Shown here in pieces: positions 45,801-57,912 of a stretch of DNA of 64,000 nt (the first letter of the stretch is position 1; the number at the start of each line of letters is the position of its first letter). Below the pieces are notes generated by a model that made no database searches, was not told where the DNA came from, and worked only from the letters and a program-made list of their open reading frames with translations. The translations under genes and the position numbers were made by a program. Origin of the DNA: Cladopsammia gracilis (Eukaryota; Cnidaria; Anthozoa; Scleractinia; Dendrophylliidae); NCBI GenBank assembly GCA_022457155.1, contig JAJGOT010000001.1:4414001-4478000 (forward strand), written 5' to 3'.

Positions 45801-46190
45801 TTACAGCCTTCACTGAGACAAACTTCAACTCTCTACAAGTTGAATAGCTTATTAAACTACAACTCTCTCTGCTATAAAGCTTGGATCCTGAAAATTAAAA
45901 TCCTGCGAAGACAAAACTAAAAAAATAGCTGGGCCCAGCGTGACATTAATAGCAGGAAAGACACTCACGGCCAACGTAACAGATCATTTCAGATCCCGTC
46001 CGGTATTTCAGAAAGAAAAAGTTAGAGAAATTCAAACCTTTCCATCTACATGCCAACATTAATGGCAAAAATAACACACCAACCGCCTGGCAGAAAAGGA
46101 CGCTAAAATGAGGTCAAAATCTACAAGCGCAAAATGACGGGAAACCACAACCGTCAGACTTGACCTCTATTCCGTTTCACGCGGCTTTTT
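42860..46190. other. 3.3-kb segment flanked by short direct repeats, absent between B and D
   Basis: CACGCGGCTTTTTTAAAAG near 42847 and CACGCGGCTTTTTAAAGG near 46177 flank the segment. In B-D the same motif occurs once (about 60408). Either this was inserted or B-D lost it by recombination between the repeats. Contents include a G/C palindrome at 42950-43000, a partial tandem repeat at 43845-44412 and otherwise no recognised gene. Confidence 0.65.
43845..44412. repeat. Two related tandem units, the first with a 175-bp insertion
   Basis: Both share tgtc(c/a)atcgctcgt, agcgaac, acgagtt-ttcgcc, gaggcaaataattcaaa and ttgagtcatg. The first unit carries an extra segment (about 43982-44157) at ttcaaa|atctgtgcc. 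The extra segment has no clear inverted ends. Confidence 0.65.
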
Positions 46191-46330
46191 AAAGGTTTTA
46201 ATACTCTGTCTACACTAAAATCCTCTTTAACAAACTAAACGTAGAATACTCGTTCAAAACTTATAGAAGGGCAAATGGTATTAAAAGCATGAGGTAAGAG
46301 TCATGCGGGTCTGCCACCGCCATTTTATAC
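44990..46330. repeat. Pair of direct repeats (44990-45140 and 46195-46330)
   Basis: Both contain tctacactaaaatc, aacaaactaaa, gtagaatac-cgttcaaaac and catgaggtaagagtc. A third copy is at 60425-60520. The 1.05 kb between them has no recognised gene. Confidence 0.7.
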
Positions 46331-46767
46331 CCTCATTCAGGGCATTCATTAGTAGGCGAATCACAATCATGCGCCATTTTGTTTTTATCATGTTGAATGA
46401 AATCGTCTCTTTAACTACTGTAATTGACTTCATATTTGGTTGTTTTAAAATTTTTACTATTTCTTTTTGTTGAAATTGTTCGAAATTCATTCGGAATTTC
46501 AAAAAAATGTTAACGGCTTTCCTTTGTTGACGTCTAACAAACTCAAGTCTGACCATCTGGAATGAAGTGCGCCATTACATTTGTAAAATTCATTAATAAA
46601 TCATAAGGGTACTAACAAATAGAAATGGGCCATTCCAATCACATGATTACCCTGTATTGGCCGATACAATCTTGATGCAACTCACGAGTGGTTGTCTCTA
46701 ATTTGCATTCCAGATACAACTCACTAGTGGTTGTATCTAATTTTAATTACATGTTAATGTGAATTTC

Positions 46768-46877
46768 ACAAGTTGTTTACTACATTCGCGTCCGTGTTGT
46801 ATCGGCACTATACATTCACTCGTCTTCGGCTCGTGATTGTATAGGCCGATACAACACTCCCGCTAATGTAGTAAACA
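46768..46877. mobile_element. Foldback element with GTTTACTACATT ends
   Basis: Arms GTTTACTACATTCGCGTCCG and the complement of GCCGATACAACACTCCCGC plus TAATGTAGTAAAC. Block D lacks the surrounding 46570-46880 segment. Confidence 0.6.
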
Positions 46878-47201
46878 TTACTTACATAGTATTTGGCAAG
46901 GTAAAAACTCTGATATCTAAGAAAAACGTGCTTAGAACATACCTAGGTTGAGAAATCGTTAAGAACGTCTTTTTCAGTTGCAAAGTTGTTTCTACAATGA
47001 GTAGGATAAAAATAGTAAAATGTGATAAGATGTAGTGTTAGAAATTCATAAAGGAACCTACGTCTCTATAATTCAAAACTATGATTCACTCAATAGACCC
47101 AGCTTAGCCTTAGCCTTCGAAAAAACGTATAATCTAACAGGAAAAAGGCCAGCTGTCCTTTACGAGGGATTAGGATGTTTTATTCTTACTATTAAACTTA
47201 C

Positions 47202-47298
47202 CTTAAATTTGGTTTATATGCAAAGAGGAGATTCACAAAAAGCCTCCGTCTATTTTCAAAACGTCAACCTATTTCCTTTTGCAGCAACGGATAAACTC
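47202..47298 (-). other. Candidate 5' exon with splice donor (family copy C)
   Basis: The minus strand shows GCTGCAAAAGGAAATAGG, the GACGGAGGC part, TTTTTGTGAATC and TTTAAG before GTAAGTTTAAT. Block D retains only the start of this exon (about 60900) and has lost the donor. Confidence 0.45.
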
Positions 47299-48969
47299 CA
47301 ACTACACAATTGAACTAAACGAAGTTCGATTATTTTTTCTGTTCGTCCACGCTAATTAAACATTTTAATTGGAGAAGCCTGTCTCGATAGACATTTTGAT
47401 GTGAAACTGATATTAATTGATTTCTCTGTATTTATTGTTTACACTATGACCCACTCAGTATTTCTCGGATTGTTAAGTACCCAATTACTACGTCAGATAA
47501 AAGAGCACGAGTTTAGTAAATTAAATATACTCAAGGATAAAAGCTTTAAAAATGTTAACAGACAAAAAAAAAAACAAAGTGGATACTAAAAATGTGCTCA
47601 AACTGTCATTTATTATGCATCCCCTATTATTACTTGTGACATCACACAAACACAACAGTGAGTTTTGTAATAGATTTTTGTATATATACATTCTCCTTTC
47701 TTTTACCGCCAACCTCGATGAGTATGACTGTGTGTGGGCTTTTTGGCTTTCGCAATATATGGATAAAAAACGACTGGAATCTGTTTCTTGAGCATGCTGT
47801 TTCCTTTCGTCGCAACAGCTCATCTCAAATATTTCATCCAATTGTCATTCAATATCTAAATAAAAACATTTCTTAAAAGCGAACATTTCCGATATAAAGG
47901 GAAACTTGTTTCAAAACAAAATGCACTTTACGCACTTTAACGCCCATAGGATGAAGATTGCATTCTTCGCGTGTATATTCATTCCATTTTGAAATTAGCT
48001 TGGATTACTATAACTTAATCGTAGACAGTATGACTGTGTGTGGGCTTTTTGGCTTTCGCAATAAATGGATAAAAAACGCCTCTGTTTCTCGAGCATGCTG
48101 TTTCCTTTCGTCGCAACAGCTCATCTCAAACAATTCAGCCAATTGTCATTCAATATCTAAATGAAAACACTTCTTAAAAGCGAACATTTCCGATATAAAG
48201 GGAAACTTGTGTCAAAACGAAATGCACTAGCTTTACGCACTTTAACGCCCATAGGATGAAGATTGCATTCTTCACGTGTATATTCATTACATTTTGAAAT
48301 TAGCCTGGATTACTATAACTTAATTGCAGATAGGTTCAAAAATAAGGATCTGTTTTCGAATAAACCAAATTGATCATTTTAGAGTTGACTTTTGGGGAGC
48401 GCGGTCAATATGGCGAAATAAATCATTTCAAAGATCACTCCTTAAAACAAATTTATGATCCCATTGTAGAATATAAGAAACGAATAATCAGTAATGTTAA
48501 GTTACGAATTTCATATTATCTTACTATTTCTGATGTGGGTAAACAGTACCTTAGTAGTTGAAATCCGACTAACATTTTCCTCTTTTTAGATACGTTTTAT
48601 TTTTATTATTGTTACTTTTAATTAATGCTAGTCGTTCTGTCAAATATGAAGTAAATCATAGAAAATGTAAAAGCGTTATAGCTTAAAGCAGTGCTAAAAT
48701 TCTAGAGTGAAACGCCAAAAGCTCAATATGAAGGCGAAAATCCCTAAAATAACTCGCAGATGACCAACGGGGAAGAACTCAGAATTTACTTATTAAAGGA
48801 CGACCACAAATCGGGAAGCCGTCAAGATAACAACTGTGATGAATCTAGTGAATGCTGTTAATTTGGAAGGAATCCCGGCTGTTTTACAAAACGCACGCCG
48901 GCTATTTCGGTTCAATTTCTGACGCCCTACTCTGGGTTTTCATAGAGTTGTCTTTTTGCCGTTTTTATC

Positions 48970-49206
48970 TTAATGCAATAACCAAACCAATTCACAACAT
49001 ATCTGTGAGAAGTTTTGTTACGAATTATTGGTTACATTACGGTTAGGCTTCAGAGTGTATTAGGTCTTTAGGATTTATATTGATCATTTAATTATGTATA
49101 TTTTAGATTTATTGTTTCGTATCATTTATTAACTTTTAGTATTATATTATTAGGCACAGCTTCAGTGTAAATAAGTGTAAACTTTCTGAATTCTGTGTGA
49201 AATAAA

Positions 49207-49250
<44 letters not shown>

Positions 49251-49275
49251 CATTATTATTATTATTATTATTATC
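48970..49275 (+). mobile_element. Retroelement 3' tail ending in (TTA)n
   Basis: The segment ends aaataaagtta followed by about 20 ATT units, typical of LINE-type 3' ends. Blocks A and B lack it at acaa-acatccgacag (about 38786 and 54293). Only non-coding 3' UTR-like sequence is present. Confidence 0.6.
49207..49274. repeat. (ATT)n microsatellite
   Basis: About 22 trinucleotide units with a single CAT break. It forms the tail of the element above. Confidence 0.95.
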
Positions 49276-49995
49276 CGATAGATTATATCAACAAAAGAGC
49301 TGAGACTTGAATTGCCGGAAATGTTAACGAGATATTCTCAAGAGCCGCATACTTAGACCCCTTAAAAGAGATGTTCTTTAAAAGGTTTTTTCCAATTATT
49401 CTGTTTTCTTTTGCCACGCAATTATAGCTAAATAATAATAAAACTCAAACTCGAACTGGAGAATGATTGTCATTCAAACTAAATTAATTTGCTTTTTCTT
49501 GCTGATACTTGACTCTAGCGCTATATTAACAAAAGTAAAATCCAAACGAAGAACATATAAAGTTCCACTTCCATATAGTGGAACTGTGTACTGGTCAAGT
49601 GCTCTCCCAAGAAAGGGGCAGGCCTTACTTTGAACTGCACTTGGATCCTTTTGTTTTACGCATATCGCCAGGGCAACAAAGAAACCAAAACGTGCGGTCA
49701 TTAAGATGTTCACACTCCAAGTACACGAGCTACACTTGGGTGATTCCGCACATACCAACAGGACGTGCCATTCAAAACGACGTAAAGGGAAATATGGAGC
49801 TTATAGAAAACGAACTACTAAAAATTATTTAACTTTTAATTACATTCAGCTGATATTAATTTTTACCTCTTTGATACATTTTACAAAGAGATCCAAACGT
49901 GTATATAAATCAGACGAGTGCTTCTGTTGAAACGTAGTACTCGGAAAGAAGTTTACACTACAAGTACGTACCAAGTGCACTTCATGTGCATTTAA

Positions 49996-50222
49996 AGGGG
50001 CAGTATCATGAGGGCGAAACTTGAAAACGTTGGGCCGACGTTTTCAAGTTTGATTCGGCAAATTCAAAAAGGCCGTCGAGAAGTGGAAGTATTTGTTGAA
50101 TCAAAAAATCCGTTTTGATAGCCGGAAGAAAGAAAAAAATCACTTTCAACAGTGATATGTCCAAAATTCCGGTGCAAGAATAATGAACAGTGCCGCGCAT
50201 GGAACCTCGTGATACTGCCCCT
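49996..50222. mobile_element. TTAA-flanked MITE (piggyBac-like target)
   Basis: Ends AGGGGCAGTATCATGAGG and CCTCGTGATACTGCCCCT with TTAA outside at 49992-49995 and 50223-50226. An inner hairpin lies at 50023-50051 (cttgaaaacgttggg...). It is 227 bp with no coding. Confidence 0.82.
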
Positions 50223-51376
50223 TTAAGAGCCCTAGTGAGAACCGGCCTAATTTCTTCAAATAGTTAATTTACACGAATTTACACGTGCAGTCCCTTTGTT
50301 TCCTAAGTGCGCCTATTGTACTAAGCTTAACTTTTTGTTTTGAACGTGGCTGTATCTGTTTTACATTCTACCCTTGGCATCCATTTTGGATGCAAATCTT
50401 TCAATTAGTAAACTAGCAATTTAGCCATTTTCCCCTGAATTGATTGTTCTCGATTTTTGATATGATCTTTCTTGGCATTAATGGGATTGTTTACCGTAAA
50501 AAAATAATTCAATTTGTTCAAGGTTCCGAACCTTTTTCGCTTGATTGACTGGACTATATGTACCGTGGCCCATAAGTAAGTCTAATCCAGGAAACCGCTT
50601 TTCAATGGCGATGTTTACTATCAATCTGGTCTTACTGAGTCAAAACTGATTTCAGTTCTTATGAACTGAAGGATCTAAACTCGGTCTATGAAAAGATAAC
50701 CTCACCACATGTCCATCAAGTTGCTCTACTAGCCAGCTGTTATAACTTCAGATATCAGGAGAATGTTTTTTTCTTTACAAGATAAGGATTTTAGTACGAG
50801 ATGGATGAAAAGTAACCTCCGCCTCTCATCCCTCACGGCCGCCAGGGGCGTTCGACTGTATTCGGCTAAATGAAAAGGGGCATTCAACGGTGTTTTATGT
50901 TCTTTTTATATCAAGTTCAATGCTAGATGAGTTAGGTAATGGACCAAATGTTCCAAAAAACTTTGCTTCAAATATCATTTGACCATAGACACTGACGATA
51001 TCACCAATTGAAATTTTAGGACAAAATAAAATTTGCAACGCCGAAATAAAAAAAGGATTTTGCACGAAAGCGCTAATTGAAGACGCTGTAACTGAATAGA
51101 ACGAAGTAACATTACAAACTAAACATAAACGTCTCATTAACATTTTTGGGTAAAATCGGGTGAATTAACACCTAAGCGCCCACTGTGTTATATCGCTTTA
51201 CGGCCGCTCGATCTTACAGTGATAAGCCTTAAGAATTCCTCAAGGCAGTATAAGTGCATCTTATATTATTTGCTTTCGTATGAAAAAATCATAAAAACCA
51301 ACATTCCCAAATTTCTAATTTGATCCAGAAACAGTGGAAGTAAGAGCCACCTCGTGGACTCCACTTAAATTACTTT

Positions 51377-51408
<32 letters not shown>

Positions 51409-52727
51409 AGTCAGTGTGCACAAAATTTACTGTCGCCGGGACTGAGTTTTCAGTGCATTGAAACACGCCAACGCAAGTATTAATTACTATACATGTATTT
51501 CAACATATGTATGTTCCAACAGGGACACTGCAGTGACCAATTCATAATGAGCCGCTTGACAAAAATGAAAATCGACTTCATTCTCTACGCAGTGTAATTG
51601 TAAGCTGACCGCCCACTGTGTTACTGCCGATCGATCTGGCGACGTAAAGCTGCAAGTAATTCGTAGAGGCAGCATAAGTGCATCTTTAATTATTTGCTTT
51701 CATACATATGTAAAATTCATGAAGTCGATGTGTACATAATTTACTGTCGCCGGGACTGAGTTTTAAGTGCATTGAAACACGCCAACCCAAGTATTGATTA
51801 TCATATTTCAACATGCGTACCAACAGGGATACTGCAGCAACAAAATCAACCAATTTCTAAGAAAATAATCACCCGTTTGACAAAAATGCAAATCGTTTTG
51901 ATCCTCTCTTTGTAATTGTAATCTTATTGATGAATTTTGTAAAAGATATACAGCTAATTCAGGGAAGAATCAAATGGCACGGCAATTTTTCGGGAAAAGT
52001 TTATAAAAGCTCAGAAAACGGTTGCACGACCGATTGGAAAACAATTAACCTAAAACTGCGAAATTTCGGGAAATAAATTTTCGAATATTCGGGTATACCT
52101 CGCGAGGTTCCCCTCTTATCCCGAAAATCGAAAATGCCTGTTCACGTTGTGTTTAATTCACTCACTGCCTAGCCCCGGTTATTCAAAATATGGATAGTGC
52201 TGCTCATCGACAAATCGCTACCCATTGTTTAATACAATTTTCTGGCTTATCCACTATACTGATGCCTTAATAAGACCGGGACCAGGCAAAAATGCCCGTT
52301 TTTAAGAGTGCTCCGCTTTAAGAAGGTACTATTACTGACCTAAACCGATGTTAAATAGAATGCAATAACTTTTCGTTCGTTACCTTAGTTGACGATTACT
52401 TTTACAGAATATTTGGCAAGGAAAAACTCCGATATCTAAGTAAAACGTGCTTAGAACATGCCTAGGTTGAGAAATAGTTAAAAACGTCTTTGTCAGTTGC
52501 AAACTTGTTTTTACAATGAGTTAGATAAAGTACTAAAATGGAATTGAAGATGTTCTGAGTAGACATGGAGCCGATAATGCAAGTAACGTCTACATAATAC
52601 ACAACTATAATTTGCTCAATAGTCCCGGCGTAGCCTTAGCCTTAGATAAAACGTAGAATCTCATAGGAGAAAAGGTTAGCTGCCCTTACGAGTGAGTAGA
52701 ATGTTTTATTCTTATTATTAAACTTAC

Positions 52728-52818
52728 CTAAAATTTGGTTTATGCAAAAAGGAGATTCACAAAAAGCCTCCGTGTCTGTTTTCTAAACAATCTATTTCCT
52801 TTTGCCTTAACAGCTAAA
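52728..52818 (-). other. Candidate 5' exon with splice donor (family copy B1)
   Basis: Near-identical to copy A1, with donor GTAAGTTTAAT intact. Conservation here reflects recent duplication rather than selection. Confidence 0.45.
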
Positions 52819-54077
52819 CTCGAACTACAGGACTGAACTCGATTAATTTATCTGTTCCTCCACGCTAATTAAATATTTAAATCGGTGAAACCCGTTTTTT
52901 GACAGAATCTTGATAAAGCAACATTTTTAGTAAAACTAATAATTGTTTTTTCTCTTATTATTTTATACCATACTGCCCACTCAGTTGTATTCTTCGGATT
53001 GATTGAATCACGTTTAACACCCAAACCACGTCAGATAATAGAGCCTGAGTTTAGTGAAGTATACTCAAGGATAAAAGCTTTAGAATTTTTAAAAGACAAA
53101 TGAAAAAACAATTAAACAAACAGGATACTGAAAATGTGCTCAATCTGACGTCAGTCAATTTCCGATATTTTTCTGAGTATGATGTTTCCTTTTGTCGCAA
53201 CAACTCATCTCGAACTATACCAGCCGATTGTCATTCAATAGCTAAATGAAAACACTTCTAATAAAAAAGCTAACAAATCCGATATGAAGGGAAACTTCTG
53301 TCAAGAGACTAATGCCCCGAGCTTTGCAGTCAATGCACTTCATGCACTAAAACGCCCATGGAATGAAAATTGCATTCTACACGTGTATATTCCATTCTTA
53401 AATTTCGTTACTGTAACATCGCAGATAGCTTTAAAGAGAAAATGATAGTATTCGAATGAACCAAATTGATCATCTCAGAATTGACCTTTGGGGAGTGCGG
53501 TCGATATGGCGAAAGAAATCCTTTAAGAAATCACTCCTAAAAACAAATTCATGTTTCGATTGTAGAATATAAGAATCGGATAATCAGTAAATTTTTCGAA
53601 GAATTAAATCGGATAATGACCTAATCGATGAACAGTTGAAGTTGTGCGTTCATGCGTGAAGTGCGTTGACTTTATTTATTAATTAGGAGTCGAAGTCAAT
53701 AGGAACAAGGACTTGGAGTTTCATATTTTGTTCAGTAACGCCTGAAATTTGGCAAGACTACAATATTACAATAAAAGAGGGTTTCGGCGTAGAAATGAGC
53801 GCTGCCCCTGGTTAATGTTAAGTTACCAATTCAATATTATCTTACTATTTTCGATGTGGACAAACAGTACCTTAGTAAAAGTTTCTTGAAATCCGATTAA
53901 TATTTTCCTCTTTTTAGATGCATTTTTTTTTTATTGTTACTTTGATGCTAGTCGTTCTGTCAAATATGAAGTAAATGATAGAAAATGTAAAAACGTTATA
54001 GCTTAAAGCAGCGCTAAAATTCTAGAGTGAAACGCCAAAAACTCGATATGAAAGGCAAAAAGTCCTAAACAAACTTG

Positions 54078-54262
54078 CAGATGACCAACGGGGAAGAACT
54101 CAGAATTAACGTATTAAAGGACGACCACAAATCGGGAAGGCGTCAGAATAACAACTGTGATGAATCTAGTGAATACGGTATTCGGAAGGAATCCCGGCTG
54201 TTTCACAAAACGCGCGCTGGCCATTTCGGCTCTTTTCTAACGGCCTACTGTGGGTTTTCATA
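54078..54262 (+). other. Conserved short open frame MTNGEEL..., copy B
   Basis: Same frame as at 38578 with a few changes (YGIRKESRLF). The acceptor-like TTGCAG precedes the ATG. Confidence 0.25.
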
Positions 54263-54701
54263 GAGGTGTCTTTTTGCCTACAATTCACAAAACATCCGAC
54301 AGATTATATCCACAAAGGAGCTGAGACTTGAATTGCCGGAAATGTTAACGAGATATTTCCATAAAATTCTCAAGCGCCGCATATAGAAAGACCTCTTAAG
54401 AGAGATGTGCTTTAAGAGGTTTTAATTTCAATTAGTCTGTTTCCTGTTGCCACGCAATTATTGCTCAACTCGAACCGGATAACAAAACTAAATTAATTTG
54501 CTTTTCCTTGCAGATATTAATATTAACTCTAGCGCTATATCAACAAAAATTAAATCCACAGGGAGAACATATAAAAGTACCACTTGCTTATAATGGACAA
54601 GCACCTAGCTATCCAGCTAATTCACAGGCACGCCACTTAAACAGGGAAACAAATATTGCAAATTGAACATAACATTGTAAATGATTTCAACTCGGGAGTA
54701 T

Positions 54702-54803
54702 CAGTAGTCTGTCGAGTGTGATAGTCCGGGTTAGTGTAGTTCTGCAAAAAACTGTTGTTTTCAGAACTACGCTCACCCGGACGATTACACTCGACAGACT
54801 TCT
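54702..54803. mobile_element. Short palindrome AGTAGTCTGTCGAGTGTGAT, copy B
   Basis: Best preserved of the three copies. The arms include tagtccgggttagtgtagtt and its complement with few mismatches. Confidence 0.72.
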
Positions 54804-55728
54804 GAACAAAACATGTTAAAAATCCCATCTGGCAGGAGGCAGACCAGTGGGCTATTTGTAATCGACTCAACCAATATCGCGAAACTTTACCTTCGGCGGA
54901 AATTAAGCCAGGCAATGTTGTTCGATGTTCGCGAATTCTAAACCTCGCAAAATTGAATGACATTAGTGTATTCTCGAAGGTACACTACATATGTTTGAAT
55001 GACGCAAATACGCACACTATTTGAGACGAAAGGAGCCTGCAATTTTAGTTATTTTACCACGCTATGTTTTAGCAGCTCTAAAATCATTATAATTCTGCAA
55101 ATAATTTTTATTTTGGAATAAACAATTTTGTATGTTTAGTTATTTATAGTCTTTGCGCATTTCGGTTTTTTAAATGCGCAGATAAAAACATTGTTATTAT
55201 TATTATTGTTATTTTAGAGACTTGTTTGTTATAAAAGGAAAATAGTTAAGTACTGAAGTACCGCAGGAACACCTTGCAAAAGAAGCGCGATTAAACCTGC
55301 TGAGTCTGAATTTGAATAAAAATCTTGCATTGATTTAATTTAAGTACAAATAACTGATGTAACTTTTCTTACTGTTACTAAAAATACGGCTGACTTCTTT
55401 AAATTTTATAGGAATCGCTGTCATTTTGGCAAGCTTCAAGCTTTTAAGATGGAGACGAGATCAGGTTGAATTCATGAATATAAAATATTTAAAGAATGGA
55501 GAGAAAAAAACCGCATTGCGGACCTGCAGGTGTACTCCCCCGGATATAAGTTATATAGGTAAATGACACACAAAAAGGCACGGTATTGGAGTCGTTTCTG
55601 ACTGAAATACAGTAAACTTTGTCCGGAGCAAAACTCGCATCTTGGTATGAATAATGTCAGCCTTTACTCTCAGTTGATGTGTTTCTGCTTTATGAAATAC
55701 ATGGTGGAATTCGCTTTAAGGATACAGC

Positions 55729-55754
55729 GGGGGGGGGGGGGGGGGGGGGGGGGG
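55729..55754. repeat. Poly-G run in block B only
   Basis: About 25 consecutive G after ggatacagc. The A copy reads aaggaatttggtaaac with no tract, so it arose after duplication. Confidence 0.85.
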
Positions 55755-56751
55755 GAAATTTCGTAAACATTTTTTTTTTTTTAAGCTAAATGTCGAGATC
55801 TTCCAATGAAAAAAGGGCCACCGCTAAAAAGGAGACAAAAACAAATGGATATTTCCAGAAAAGACAAATAAGGTCTATGATGACCAACAATGTGTTTTAA
55901 CCATAATTATAATACTTCGTCTTGTGTATATTTGTCAATATTTGACACATGACGCAAAACTCGCACTTGTGCTTGTGTTTCTGGTAAAGGGGTTTTGAAT
56001 GGAGAAAGTTACAAAACTTTACATTCGAGTATACATTTTTTGGGCTTTCAACCGGAACGAGTCATCCATGCCCGTCTATCAAGACTCCTGGCAATAGCGT
56101 CCGCTTAAAGAGGGTCGCTGTTACCGACCTAATATAAACCGCGCTTTTGCAAAATGCAGTTATTATGGCAAAAAAGATTGGATGACATTTGCTTCAAATT
56201 TGAATTTTCTTAACCCAGGCCCCCTAAACTTTTACGCACAATTTTCGTGAAAATGGTATAATTTTCAGGAAGAATTTAAATTTGTCGTTATACGTTACTT
56301 TCTTCGTATTTGTATATACGCACTGATTTAACTATTAATAAACATGTATATATCCGAAAACTGAAAACAATCCATGTAAATCGAGCTTCGAAGTTGTCAT
56401 TCTCGAAAGAAGGCGTGGCAGGTTCTAGCGATTTTCGCCAACCAGGAACGAGCATATGAAATAGCGTGTCTGAGGAGTTATTCGACTGTGTGTTTTATAT
56501 GTGTTACGGAAGGAAATAATCAAAGGCTCCGTTCTTGTGATCGAAGTCGTGAATATGAAACAACCATCGCACCTTTTCCTACCATACACATGGTGGGTCC
56601 TCTTAGATTGTACATGTTATGACTACTTTTCTTATGTTGCAGATCCACTTACCGATATCTTTTATCAAAGACGAACCTCTAAAACCTCAAAACCTTCGTG
56701 TGTAGCTAGTAAACACGAAGGAATGAAATGAAAATTACGGGACAAACTTAC

Positions 56752-56780
56752 CTTTTCCTTCATTATTAATGTCAGATATC
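56752..56780 (-). other. Candidate 29-nt micro-exon, copy B
   Basis: Matches 41231-41259. The donor GTAAGTTTGT is conserved; one base change turns D to N in ISDINNEGK. Confidence 0.25.
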
Positions 56781-57128
56781 CTTGCCAAACAATAATAACA
56801 AGAAAAAGAACCCCAACGTTTTCCTAAACCGACGTTTCAGCTCATCGAGCATGAAACTGTAATGGCGGACTTGGTTTACTTCCATTTCAGACTCCATGTA
56901 TTCTATTACTGAAGTGTAACATCCACAATTTAATATAAATTTAATATAAAGTTTACGATGAGCGAGAAACTTTTTTCCAGTAATCGCAATAAGTCGTATT
57001 CACGACTTAAAAAGGAACTGAAGTACAGAGGGCACCCAGTGAAGCTGTCGGTTTGGCGAGATATGTCTATAAGACGTGTTTCAGTTTACGAGAGAGATGA
57101 ATGTTTAATCAACTCCTAGTGAACATAC

Positions 57129-57222
57129 CTCAGATTTGTCTCAGTTCGCAATCAGTGGATCAACACAAAACTTCTGAGCAATCTGTATCCTTCTTCGCAT
57201 CAACTCAACTCAATCGAACTAC
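57129..57222 (-). other. Candidate 5' exon with splice donor (family copy B2)
   Basis: Near-identical copy of A2 with the donor GTATGTTCAC intact. Confidence 0.43.
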
Positions 57223-57912
57223 GGAACTATGAATCTAATTTGATTCCTTGCCAGTCCGAAATTAATTTCAAGATAACTGCAAGAGTGTGACCACATTTGC
57301 GTCTTTCAGAGCAAGCTATCAAATGAGGTCACTTTTAATAAATTCGCATACTTTCGTACTGTGACCCATTAGTTAGTCTGCACCAGTAATTTCAATTGAT
57401 TTTCAATATCAATCTGGCCTTAGACAAAAGTGATTTCAGTTCTTATAAGCGGAGGGATCTAAACTCGCCCATGAAAAGATAACCCTGAAACTTCCACCAA
57501 ATTTCCATTAAGTTGGTCTACTAGACGGCTGTTACAACCTCAGACATCAGGAGAATGTTATATTTTTACCAGATAAGGATTTTAGTATACGAGATGGAAG
57601 ATAAGTAGCCTGCGAATACAACCGCCTCGCCTCTAGACTCCTACCTCGCCTCGCGATCGCTCACGGACACTTGGGGCATTCGGCTGTATTCTCAGACTGA
57701 GATGAAAAAGGAAATTCAGTAGTGTTTTATTTGCTCGTTATACGCGTTTCTCGGTAGACCAATTGTTCCAAAATAATTAAACTAATAAGAAGTTGTCTGG
57801 AATTATAAATTCCTTGAATATTAGTGAATTCTAACTACTTTCCATGTTGTGGTTGCATAGATAAATAAGTATATAGAACCAACTTTTTAAATACAAAATA
57901 ATGTTTAACGTA

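Larger units (their letters stand above)
46190..49990. repeat. Segmental duplication block C
   Basis: Aligns with block D (60420-64000), for example atgttgaatgaaatcgtctc at 46391 and 60532. Its 46890-48900 part is also related to 36880-38760 in A. A 306-bp internal tandem duplication (47722, 48028) is shared with D (61366, 61669) but not with A or B. Confidence 0.88.
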
